64,000 nt of DNA, taken from positions 7,064,001 through 7,128,000 of the forward strand of contig OY718805.1 of assembly GCA_963070105.1 (NCBI GenBank), written 5' to 3'. How positions within the stretch are numbered: position 1 is the first letter of the stretch; each line of letters starts with the position of its first letter. Source of the stretch: Litomosoides sigmodontis. Taxonomy: Eukaryota > Nematoda > Chromadorea > Rhabditida > Onchocercidae. Under the pieces are notes generated by a model. It was given only the letters and a program-made list of their open reading frames with translations. It had not been told where the DNA came from and searched no databases. Of the stretch, positions 28,301 to 45,928 are shown one piece after another. A program made the translations under genes and the position numbers.

Positions 28301-30391
28301 GGTCGTGCATTCTTTTGTATTCTAAGTGGTGCTACAATTCTTATTGAGCTGCAAAAGTTGCAAAAGCTTAGTCATTTCAGAAATTTTATACCGAAGTTGG
28401 TTAAATTCCTTGATGATCCTCTCAGTGAACTGGATCCGGAACAGATGGTTGAAGAACAATATAGGTAATTTTTGTTTTATGTTTCTTAATCTTCTGATTA
28501 TGGATAATTTTGGCAGAACATAATAAATGCTGTAAATATCCGATGATTTTAAATTTATTAATACTTTAAATTAATAAATCCATTAATGACTTCATTACTA
28601 TGACTTCATTATTTTTCATAAAAGAGAAAAATATAATGTTACATTGAAATTGCACTAAGTACCAAAGTCGTAGAATTAAATGAAGAATCTGATTAAATGT
28701 TTGTTTCTGATCTACAGGTTGTAATTTCTTCCGTTTGACGATTCTTTTAGATCGGTAAACAATGAATCGTTTCAGTGGAGAGCATCACGGCTTCTAATGT
28801 CTCAAAGCACATCATACTTTCAAGTACTTTCCTTTGTGAACATTTCAGTGCTGTGAATTAAAATGATTGATTTTAATTTCTGTACCGTTTTAGACACCAT
28901 TAAAAAGGAATGAAATAACAGCAAATTTGGCTCCGTTTTTGGAAGAAGTGATTAGGCATACTGCGACAAATATTCCGGTCAGTCGTTCTAACTTTTCATT
29001 TTGTATGGATTGGTAGTTATTCAACAAAATAATTCTTAACGCACAGAAATTGTATCTAAGAATTTACGCTATCTTCACGTATTGAGATCAGTTTTTTGCA
29101 AAGTAGAAGTTACTGCTAGGTTATCTGATGTTCCAGAGGATTCAAATTTTAATGATTGGCGCAACTAATTTTCAAAACAAATCCATAACCGTTTTAGGAA
29201 TTGAAAGATCGCATTCCTGGCTCTACAGATGACAAAAAAAGTATCAAAGGAACTGTGAACAATGCCAGTAGCTGTGCTTCTTCCGTTGTTCATAATGGGT
29301 CCTCTTTATTTCTTTTTATTTTTTTTTCTTATTTTTCTTTTATTCCTTTAACATATATATAGAGTTATCGAATCAAAACTGATACTTAATATTTGCATCA
29401 TAAATTACTTACGCAGTGTAGTGAATGATAGTTCATTGACATGTTTTGGATTCGTGCAGAAAAAATGTTTAAAACCACAAATAGTTTATTTTTCATCTCT
29501 GGCACGAGTTAATTAAAAATTTTTAACATAGAAATCATGATCTTATCATCTTATAAATTGTAAAAACTATCATTTAATGAATCATCTTTAATGAATATGA
29601 TATTGTCTGCAGCATTGACTGCGCATTTTAAAGTATATTTCCATTCTTTCAGGAAGGAACATATTGAGCCCTCTGCTGCTTTAACTGATTCACATATCGA
29701 GCAGCTTGCGCCTTTGCTAGCAAACAGCTGGTCAACATTAGCTGATGTAATGAATATTAGCAAAGAAAGGAGCGATACAAAAGAAGAGGTGCGAAGCACA
29801 GCAATATCTTGATATTAGTTTAATGCGTTTCGCTACATCTTTATTTGACAAAGTTTCATGAGATGTTTAAATTTGATCGAAAGTGCTTGTACTTCAGCCG
29901 ATGAAAGTAGCGCAAAGGATATTGACAGCCTGGAGACAGAAAGAGGGAAAAGCAGCAACTGTTAAAAAGATTAGTAGTGTTTTACTGATGGCTGAGTTAT
30001 TCAGTGAACAAGTTGGGCAAGTATTTAAAGGGGTTGGTCTTTTATTTTTCTTCATTGTTATAACTTTTTATGGAACATTTGGAGCTTTCTATAAGAGTGT
30101 GCATATTTCAGAATACACCAAAAAGGATATCGACGTAAGTACCATGTTTACTCAGCATGATGTTCTTGGTAATTGCCCTTCTGATCTCGGAAATGAAATC
30201 TTTGTTGTCGAGTTGTATTTTTCCCATCTTCACTACAGATTGTGTGAAGTCAAAGAAATGACTTCAGACTTTGAATTTGATTGCTTACTTTTCGCAGGCA
30301 CGTGATTATTCTTCGTTCAAGTAATAATGTTTCTGTGAGACTTGTCGACGCATTGATTAATGACATAATTATTTTCTCTTTGCTGATCTAA
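25325..30391 (+). CDS. thoc-1: THO complex subunit 1 (THOC1/HPR1) homologue (about 694 aa)
   Basis: Exons, in phase: 25325-25431, 25532-25671, 25778-25896, 25981-26178, 26293-26369, 26567-26675, 26798-26887, 27025-27120, 27213-27313, 27441-27558, 27632-27732, 27947-28057, 28381-28464, 28751-28823, 28894-28977, 29198-29298, 29653-29788, 29898-30020, 30112-30134 and 30298-30391. THOC1 is a nuclear subunit of THO/TREX, coupling transcription to mRNA packaging and export. Matches to the family: NMILRMCNDLLKRLS, FCGRILVLLAHALPLCEKSG, YFAKYLTSQK, QFRRYFLVQCLILYQYL, NPELTKLWNINPDML. A C-terminal death domain follows at about 570-656 (LAPLLANSWSTLADVMNIS; AQRILTAWRQKEG). The start is the first Met in the frame; a 5' exon may exist. 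The last two exons give a tail without family match and are less sure. An AATAAA overlaps the stop codon. Confidence 0.9.
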
Positions 30392-30396
30392 ATAAA
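30391..30396 (+). promoter_or_regulatory. Poly(A) signal AATAAA at the end of THOC1
   Basis: AATAAA begins at the last base of the proposed TAA stop of THOC1. Confidence 0.5.
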
Positions 30397-30956
30397 GTGC
30401 GAATTGGGAGAAAATAAAATATAATTTGAGGATAACTATTTATACAATTTATTCTCATTTTTTCCATTCCCGTTGTTTTCGTTATTTTTTTGATCACTCC
30501 ACTATGTTCAATTTTTGTGTTGTGCGTATGTTGTTATATTTTGGTTTATGAAATGAATAGAAAGAATTACCGTTAATAATGGCATTATGATAATACAGAT
30601 TAGTCTTCTTGATACACTACATATCTTGAGCGGTTTTAAAGTGGCCAAATTTCTAATAGAAGGTTTTAGACAGTGAAAGTATTTCTTTGCGCAGTTGTTA
30701 AAGTGTAGGTTGGCATATTTGGGTGATTTTTCGCTTTCTAGTAATAGGATTGTTTTTTCATTTTCCTAGCCTAAAATTAAAAATAATTTCATGAATTTGA
30801 CACCACTAGTTTCCGTTGGGAAGTATATGTAGGCAAGTGGTTCAAAATAAAAATGCTGGGCAGATGTACTGGCTTTCATTCCTTGACTGACAATCTGTCA
30901 CTGTTTTGATCGAAAATTATTAAAATTTTAGTAATGCTTTCAAGTAGTTGGATCCG
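30392..30956. other. Short THOC1-PIGA intercistronic spacer with a spliced-leader-type acceptor
   Basis: 565 bp between two genes on the same strand. AAAATTTTAG ends at 30931, 26 bp upstream of the PIGA start codon, with no donor in the spacer that pairs with it; this fits trans-splicing. Otherwise AT-rich and without coding signal. Confidence 0.5.
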
Positions 30957-33786
<2,830 letters not shown>

Positions 33787-33817
33787 GCATCTGCAGTCCT
33801 CTAAAAGCAGTGTTCGA

Positions 33818-33823
33818 AATAAA
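33818..33823 (+). promoter_or_regulatory. Poly(A) signal AATAAA downstream of PIGA
   Basis: AATAAA lies 31 bp after the PIGA stop codon. Confidence 0.6.
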
Positions 33824-33828
33824 CACTA

Positions 33829-35467
33829 GTCATAAGCATTTCGTTATTCCACTAATTTGTCATTTCACCAGCTTATATACTTTTTATTTTTTAAGTCTTT
33901 TATTTTTTTTGTATTTAATAATCATTAAATATTTGTAAATTTTTAGTTAACTTCAGTTCACTTATGCGTAAGGTCGCGAATTCTCTTGTAATTGTTTTTA
34001 ATCACTTCGGAAAAAAATAGAAAAGATTACGCAACATTATTCAATCTTACTTCATAATTATTTAACGTAGAAATTAAAGTGCCTTCTGTTCCGGTGCTGT
34101 CACTATCATACATAAATACGGTTAGATTTGGCATTTCACGTTCTAATTGTTTTATATGTTGTAATATTAAAGGATATGAATATTTAGTTTCTGTGTAGGA
34201 ACCCTAGGCATATGATTTGTTGACACTTCTCTGTAATTATGGTTATATCTTTGTGTTGACTTAATTGAGATTGAGACTGTGATTATTGTGGTTAAATTTA
34301 AGGTGAAATTGTATCATTATAGTAGCAGTGATCAGCACGTGTTATAAAATTGATAGGAGCCCAATTATATGTTTAGAGTGGATCTTTATGCGTGATTTCC
34401 ACATCACGTTATCCTAGTTGATCGAATTCTATCATTTTACGGTTTTAGTGCTCGCTCAAACAAGCAGTTCAAACAGAGACTGAGGATTTGTATTCAAATG
34501 GACTGTTCACATTTATTGTGTTTTATGCCACATGAGACATTAGTAACTGGTGAGGAATATTATGAATAAGTTCGTTGCTAGAAAGCATCAAAGGTTTACT
34601 AATTAGTTATCCCTGTTAAGTTATGTTCTCGAATGGTTGTTCATTAATGTTTCACCCGTGATATACTGTTGTCGAAATGCTAAAACTAATACATAATTCT
34701 ATTTTTGATTGCAATTTTATTTGCGTTGTGTAACCAGCTCTTACAAATATTTGAGTTTTCGACCCTGTCGTTCAACCTCCCTCAGAGGGAAAGGGTCAAT
34801 TCATTTTCAACTGTCTCCTGTCTATCAGCTACAGATTATGCTGTTTAATTTTTGATGAATTTCACTGGTCTTTCTCCGGAGGTGGACAAGGGTGGGTGTT
34901 GCTCATGAGAAATTAGTGGCTGTCAATAGCTTTACTGAAAAAAGTTGATTTGCGCGCCCACTACATATTTCTGCATTTACTTAATTAGTTAATTGAGTCT
35001 AGATCCTTAATTTTCCAACATTTAAAAGTAAAGCAGCATATGGCATTTATGTTAGGTTATCAACTCAAAACATGCAAAGTAGAGGCTTTTATTACCACTG
35101 TACGAACAATTGGAACTCCTGCTGATTTAGATACCAAAGAGGAGGGGTTCGGTTTTAGTTGTTAAATTAGCGGTTTGTGCTTCGGAAGAGGGGAAGCAAT
35201 GGAGAAGTGTATCATTTTAGATTTAGATATAAGCTGGCAACATTTATCTACCAGTTCTGAAGAAGTTGGGGACTTCTGAAAGTAGATATCATTTAATTTT
35301 TGCAGTATTGTTAAGTTGGACTGTTTGAATAAGTTTTCCACTGAGTGTTAACGTGAGCCTATAACGTGACATTTGTCATATTCATGTTCAATTTCTATTG
35401 TGCGCGTGTAAGCAATTATACGAATTCGTGGGGATTTCAGGAAAACGACTGTAAAAGGTCGGCACAG
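33829..35467. other. PIGA to CIP2A-like interval
   Basis: About 1.6 kb, AT-rich, no gene seen. GGGATTTCAG ends at 35440, 28 bp before the CIP2A-like ATG, and is a likely trans-splice acceptor or the end of a 5' UTR intron. Confidence 0.5.
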
Positions 35468-38400
35468 ATGAGTGATGCCTTGAGGGCGTCTATTGCTGCA
35501 GCTACTACTGCTGCTTATCGGTTTCATAGTGACAGTAACGAAAGTAATGCCTCTGCGTTGGATACTCAGTTAGGGGTACACTTTATATTTTGTTGAAATC
35601 TCATCATAACTGATAGATTCAGTATAAGAAGGTCTACATAGTCATATTTCGACGCAGTTACTTCTTTTCACTCACACTCAAGTGATTTATTCACGAATTT
35701 TACACATATAAAAATTTCGGCAGAATATTTCTACCGCACTAACAGATAAAATAGTTTGAAGTGTGCTAAATCCTCGTTTATAGTGGAAGGTTAGAAGCAT
35801 AGCATAGGTATCTCCAAGTTTTTCTGTTCAAATAGAACGATTTAGAAATTGGTACAGTTAACGAATAGTTTGGATTCATCGGCTAGATTGTGCATACACG
35901 ATCGTCAATTATGTGAGCTACTTCGTCACTGTTCAATATTACTGGATGGTATTTCCACATCTGCAATTACCCGTTCTCGTTTACATCTTTTTCTGTTCAA
36001 CTTAGGTTGGTTGTGTTTTCAACTTGAAGATTTCACGCTCAAACTTGAAAATTTCATGTTTGATGGAGATTGGTGGAGATTACAACACGAGAGTTTATTT
36101 CATTCTGGTTACATATATGTTCTAATATTACTGCAAGGTTTTGATATCTGAAGAAGTAGCCATTATTATAGAAATGTGACTCTGATAAAATCAGACAGAT
36201 ATTGCCATTATGAAGATTATGTTCACAAACGTCAGTCGAAAAATTCATTTAAGCTTTTCACAATGTCTCAGTCAGAAGATACCTAACAGGTGATTTGCAA
36301 ATTTGTGGATCAGTTTTCGAATGCCTGAAACTGTCCCTGCGAGACCAGCTTGGCCCACAGAATCTTATTGACGTATTACGATTACTTCAGGTATGCTACA
36401 TTTACATATAAGTTTCATATCTCCTTGATTTTGCTAACTTTTTCTATTTAGGTACTCACTTATGAGCAAAATGTAGTACTTGGAATATGGACTAATGATC
36501 TTATTTCATTTCTTCTAAGCGAGGTGTAAGTCATTTCCATTATCGCTCTTCATACGTCTATGCAACATTTAGTTTCAACTTATTTACTAATACGATTATT
36601 AAATTATAAATTGCGTCGTATTCCTTTGTGCATTAAATTCTCAAGATTAAATTGGAGTTGTAAATATTTTTTATTTAACTGGATTTTCTGTAGGATTTGT
36701 GATGATGAGCCAGAATGGCTTCCTTATTGCATATCCATACTATGTAATCTTGCTGCTCGATCAAAGTCCGCTTGTTTAAGAATACGCAAATCAGTGAGTT
36801 CATTTTTGTAGTTTTGTAATAAAATAGTTCTCGATTCTGCATTTTTACTAAAAAGAGCAATTCACGTGTTTCACTATTTTCTGTTCGCTTATTGCGAGAT
36901 GAAATGATGACACAGTTACAATCGGTCTTATATAAAAAGCGCTTACAGTCATCCTATAAGGCATTTACCCACAAACTATTGAAGTTATTAGCTCATGATT
37001 CGCGAACTGTGGTTATCTCATCTCTTGTACTTGTCGGTTTTCTGGAGGAAAAACTTCGTGACACGGTAACTTTATTAAGCAGTTTTTAAAGGTCTATTTC
37101 AAGAAAAGGCTCATGAGACCAATTAATGTGAAGTTACTTTACTTGAAGAGTTTCAACACATTTTAAAAAAAAAAAAACGAGTAGCGCTGGAACCAGCAGA
37201 ATATAATTTTAAGGAAAAGTTTAAACTGAAAGCATACTTTATACTCATGGAAACATAACAGATAGAAAAATCGCTCACTTCAGGTGTTTTGTTCTCGAAA
37301 TATTCCTCAAACATTCCGGTGTGTTTTCAACGTCTTAATTTTGGGAGACTATTTGATGACTCGGCATATCGCTGTTGATTTACTGAAGCGATTGGTCATC
37401 AGCGAACCTTCTGGTGTCCGTATTTAAAGTTTCAGTTACTGTCATCTTATCTTTATGACATTATTCCTGAGCTTTCCTTCGCTTTTGCTAGTGGAAACCA
37501 TGCTTGGACAGCATAAGTGAAAAGTTTGTATAACTACTTTAAACCTTACCCTTTCCTGCCTTATTTTTTGTGTTTTCGAATTGTAAAATGAAGAAATCAG
37601 GATAAACTTTACAGGTATCATCACTTCCAACGATTACATCCACGGGTAAAGATCTCGCTTCCTATTCATATTTCGAAAACACGATTCAACTTGTTGCAGG
37701 CCTTTTTATTCAGATTGATCCTCGCACCGAAGAATCACTCAAAGTAGACCTTCTTGAATTAGACCAATTCGTTTATAGCTTCTTATATTTTCTGCATCTA
37801 CAAAATTATTGAGACTTTGTGGAAGCGTTTGTAGATATACGACCTGTTTTTGTCGTTTTGTTCAATAGCACAGTTACGATCAGCAACTACCCAAGCTGTT
37901 TTGCGATGTTCATCACGACCACACGATGAGAAACTGACGCCAGTTCTAGCTATTTGCAGCACGTCTGGTCTATCCTTTAATGAAGCCATTCAGCCTGAAG
38001 TCCCTCTGAAAGCTATACGTCTCCTCATTTATCTACTTCAGGTATAAAAAAATGAGTGTTCTAGCCTCGTGCATTTTGATACTTCTCCACATATCTGACC
38101 TGTAAAAAATCAAGCTTATGTTGTTGAAAAATTGAGTTTTCAATTATGTCAGCTCATCTCATTTTTAAGTTACTGTTTATCGTAATGACCTGATCATTTA
38201 CAACTTCGAAAAAATTTTGCAGGAACTGATTGAAAACAAGAGTCGTGTACAAGATGTTCTGCCCACTGAAAATGTTTTACGACTTATCGAAAACAGCACA
38301 AAAACAGCAATCGAAACAGTTAGCAACCTTATAAAATTTCAGTGCCAGAGAATAACTGAAGGATTGCGTCTGGCTGAAAGTAATCACTTGCGGTTCATTT

Positions 38401-41400
38401 CTTTTTGAAAAATAAGTTATATTTTATTTGGATATTGAACTAATATCTCTTATGTGAGCAGTTTCGTTTTATTTTGTTTTCAGCGATTTTCAATGATAAT
38501 GAAGTAAAAACTGATTTGTTGGAAGTTATTACTGCTCCTCTTTGCTCCCACATCATCGAATCACAAATGATTTCCAACACTGTTGTCACATACGTAGGAC
38601 AACCTGCAGTGCAGCGTTGTGAATCTTTACCTGAGTGGTGGTAAGTTTTGTGCTTCCTGCTCTTTGGGTTTAAAGATCAATTTCACAACTTATTAATAAA
38701 GCGGATTCCCACTATCACATTTTTATATTTCTGGGATTTATAAGGCATATCACTACTTTATATTCACTTATTTATCGTTTGAATTATGAGAGGAATATTT
38801 CTTCACGCTGCTTAAACAAAAAATGAATTGTTTTAATTCATTGCTTCGAACAATAGTAATATTATTTTGGAATTACTCTTTTTCTCTTTTTTCTCTAATG
38901 ATTTTATCATTACTATTTCATTATACGGTTCATGTGCGAACTTACAGCATTGATGGCGTGGCAGTCGCTTTGAAACTTCTAAGACTTCTTACTTTGCTTA
39001 AGGATTATTCAAAGCCGCATAAAGATTTGTATTTGAAAATACTAAAGGTACCGATTAGTTATTTTGATAATGAAGTATTCAATGCTTCATGCTATTCTAT
39101 GTATGCTTTGGAATTAGTTTTTTCTATCGTCTGTTTTTTTTAGGACGATCGCCTAGTGCCGTTTATCGCGTATGCTATCGCGGATGGTGGTGCCGACTTG
39201 ACGCATGAAGCTTTACTTCTTTACACACACTGTGCACAAAATCATAATTTTCCCACAAAATGGTACACTTTCAGTATTAATTTTCTGCTCAACTTTTCTT
39301 AAAATTTTATTTTTTTCCAATTATTTTAAATTATTTAATTTTTTAAAATTATTTTAAGGTTAGGAAATCTAATAGCAAGCTGTCCTAGAGAGAAGAGTGC
39401 GGCGTTCAGTGTGTCAAGGAATTGCTTATCTCGGCAAGCTTTTTTCTCACTTCCGTATTTTTTGTCAAAACTTAATATAATTAATATAACTCATTCATAG
39501 ATATTACACAACTTAATTGCTTTCAATTAAATAGAAATCACTGAAAACGTATCTGTTGCTCGCTCATCTTTATGTACTACTGTTCTAGCAGCTCCTCCGA
39601 AGTTGTTTTAAATGGTCATACGGATGGCTTTTCAACAGATGGTAGGAGAACACCCAATGATCATTTGACACAAAAAAGTGAAACTGTAAAGCAGGTTGGT
39701 AATCTGTTAGACAAGTTGAGGCAAGGCAATGATGTAAGTTTGAAATTTACCATGTTTGAAATTTATCACAGTCGTATTTCAAGCGGTTCGTTGAAGTGAT
39801 GTAATACGGGCTTAATCCTGAATCGCTATAACTCATATCACAACTTTTATTTTATGCTGCTGTAGACACAGAAATAAATAAGCCTAACAGTGAACAGATT
39901 CTTTCAGCTCAAAGATTCTCGGGTATCGCAGTTGCTAAGTCAGTATGAAAAGGAAGTGCAAACTTTGAAGGTACGTTTAAATTTCATGCGCCTTTACTGG
40001 TTCGGTTTGTTTTGTCACTGCTTCATTCTCTTTTTTTTAGCTCTCATTTTGAATTATAGCATCACTTTGATTTCTTAATTAATTCGGCTTGAAATAACTT
40101 ACGCTACATTTTAGTAAAGAACGAAAAGTGGTAGTCTTGCCAATAGATGTTGTTATATATAATTCGAATTTTGCCGAAATTTGATTTTTTTCATTTCCTT
40201 GATGAGCTCTTTGCATTATATGTTTTTTAGACTCGAGAAAGAGAATTAGAGGGAATGATGACGAAGATGGAAGATTCACTGCGTCTTAACAGATATTTTC
40301 AAAATCTGCGTGACATGGAAGACAGTGAAAATGAAGTGATTGATTTAGACACTTTTAACATTCAAAGAGATCCTAACTTTTAACTACTTCGCAATTCCTG
40401 CAGATAATAAGTCTTCGGAAATCGCTCTCTGATCGCGAAAAGAAAATTGAGGACCTGAACGCACTTCTGGCTTCTATCTACTCAGAGAAAAAAGAAATAG
40501 AAGGAACATGTGAGACTTATAAGAAAATGGTGGAGGATAAGAAAATAGAAGTGGCTATGCTCAACGACGAGTAAGCTCATTTGCAGGATTCAAAAGCCCT
40601 GTGGTCATCAAATTAACTAATACTTTTTGATTTCATGACACGTTAAATTTGTTTCTTTAAATTTTTAATTGATGGCAAATCTACACCAAATGTATAGAAA
40701 TGTAGAATTCGCAGTGGCACTAAAACCACTCCTTCCGTTTTGACGTGTTTCTTGAGATCATTTTCATATTTTTTCACTTTCAGGCTTGAAAAAATTACGC
40801 AGGAAAAAAATATTTTGCAAGAAGAAAATAAAAGCGAAAGGGAGCTCGCTACATTAACGAAGAGTCATTACAACGAATTGAAGAAGAAATTTGCCCAGTA
40901 AATTTTTTTTAACTTTTCGACCTATTTATTCATCCTGTAGTAACAGCATTTGGAATCATTTAAGTTTGTGTACTTCATGGTAAAGTTTTCGTATGTCTTT
41001 GTATACGAGTATTTGATTAAACTTAACACAAATACATACTGATATTTTGCTTGAGATTGAGAATCGAATGAAATTCAGAGAAAAAAGCGAGACGACAGTG
41101 CTCGCTTGAATGTTTATTAAGCAGCTATGTTTCCAGGACGTCAAATGCGTTGATTGAGAAAGACAGAGAATGTACTCAGCTTATCAATGAATTTAAAGCC
41201 TTGGAGTTAAATTTGGAAGCTAAAAAAGCCGAAAATAATGGTTTATATTTCTTTGAAAAATAGCGTTGGACACTCTACACACTCACTGACATTTACATAA
41301 TAAAACATTTAGACTTTTGGTGTTTTAGATAGTTTTACTTTTACATTTATAAGTTGTTAAAACTCCCTATCGCAACAAGTCCTAAAGCTTTAGTGATTAT

Positions 41401-41842
41401 AAGTCCTGCAGAAGCTTTTTATCTGCATTGCTGATAGCATTGATTTCACTATATTTCATATTTTAATGTTAAAACAATGATCCGGACAAAAAAACACAAT
41501 TTTGCAGAAATGACTGATAATTTGAAGCATATGCAGAGAAAATTGGAGGAAATAACGAATACTAAGGAATCTGAAATGAAATGTTTGCAGAATTTGGTAA
41601 TCAAAAATTTTTTGACCTATTTACTCTCCTTGTGTAACACCATTTGGCATTATGTAAGCTTCCACTTGATGGTGATGTTTCCATATATCTATATATACAG
41701 AGTCGCGAATCTTTATTTCTTAAACTTTCGAAATCCCTTGTAGCTCGATGAGAAAGGTGAAGAAATTGAACGTCTCAATAAGGAGTTGCAGAAAGTTTTG
41801 AAGTTCAAAAACCAGATGATGCAGATGATGAACGAGATTTGA
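35468..41842 (+). CDS. CIP2A-like protein (cancerous inhibitor of PP2A homologue, about 890 aa)
   Basis: Exons: 35468-35575, 35858-36005, 36290-36390, 36452-36525, 36694-36793, 36856-37065, 37284-37394, 37436-37486, 37615-37743, 37874-38041, 38223-38379, 38484-38640, 38948-39047, 39144-39262, 39359-39412, 39589-39733, 39908-39970, 40231-40335, 40404-40570, 40784-40897, 41137-41240, 41508-41596 and 41744-41842. The joined model is about 890 aa; human CIP2A is 905. Residues 1-600 read as an armadillo-type helical repeat domain, and about 645-890 as a continuous coiled coil ending FKNQMMQMMNEI. The clearest match is NIPQTFRCVFNVLILGD then TRHIAVDLLKRL, parallel to human NIHQTFQLIFNILINGD / TRKYSVDLL. 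The same order of a helical repeat, linker and coiled coil is kept. CIP2A binds PP2A-B56 and, in mitosis, TOPBP1 (vertebrate knowledge). Exons 7-9 are uncertain: they need a 41-bp intron and a possible GC donor. Confidence 0.75.
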
Positions 41843-45291
<3,449 letters not shown>

Positions 45292-45928
45292 TATTAGTCG
45301 TTAATGTTAACAAAATCCTGTAAGAAAGACCATATAGTCACCATATGACATAGAGGTGCTGGGAGAAACGGTCCAAACTTAGTAATTCAGTGAATTTGAT
45401 TTAAATTTCACCTCTCTAGAAAAGGATGCCAGTGCACCTCCCTACTACTTTGCTCTCAATTCCTCACTGTCAGATATAAAAGGTTATTTAGTGAGCTAAT
45501 TTAAACTCCTTCGGGATAACGACAAATGTGTGTGATGGTCCATCCTCCATTCCGTGACCAACGCTGAATCCTACGGACAGTCCGAGAAGTGCAAAAGGGG
45601 CGACAGGATGCGTCAACCTATTCAATTGAATAAACACATCTCATCCCACACATTCCCTCCAGACAACTAAGAAATTTCAGCGAGCAGTAGGAGCAAAAAA
45701 CCAGTATAACCGCTCACAGGACACATTACCTGGAATATGAAATACCCAGTCCTATTCGCAGTCAATTTATAAACAGTTTAGCATCTACCAAATCTGCATA
45801 TCGATCAAATTAAAAGTTTCGGAAAGGTGACTATAAAAATATATAAAGATGAGAAGGTCGCAAGAGATTTTTTTTTCATTTATTAAAAATCGAATTGTTA
45901 GAGTTGAAAGAAGCACAAGCTTAATTAG
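45292..45928. promoter_or_regulatory. Shared upstream region of enolase and the TTBK-like kinase
   Basis: 637 bp between divergent start codons, somewhat richer in G+C around 45500-45620 than the flanking introns. Presumably it holds both promoters; no specific factor site is claimed. Confidence 0.4.
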
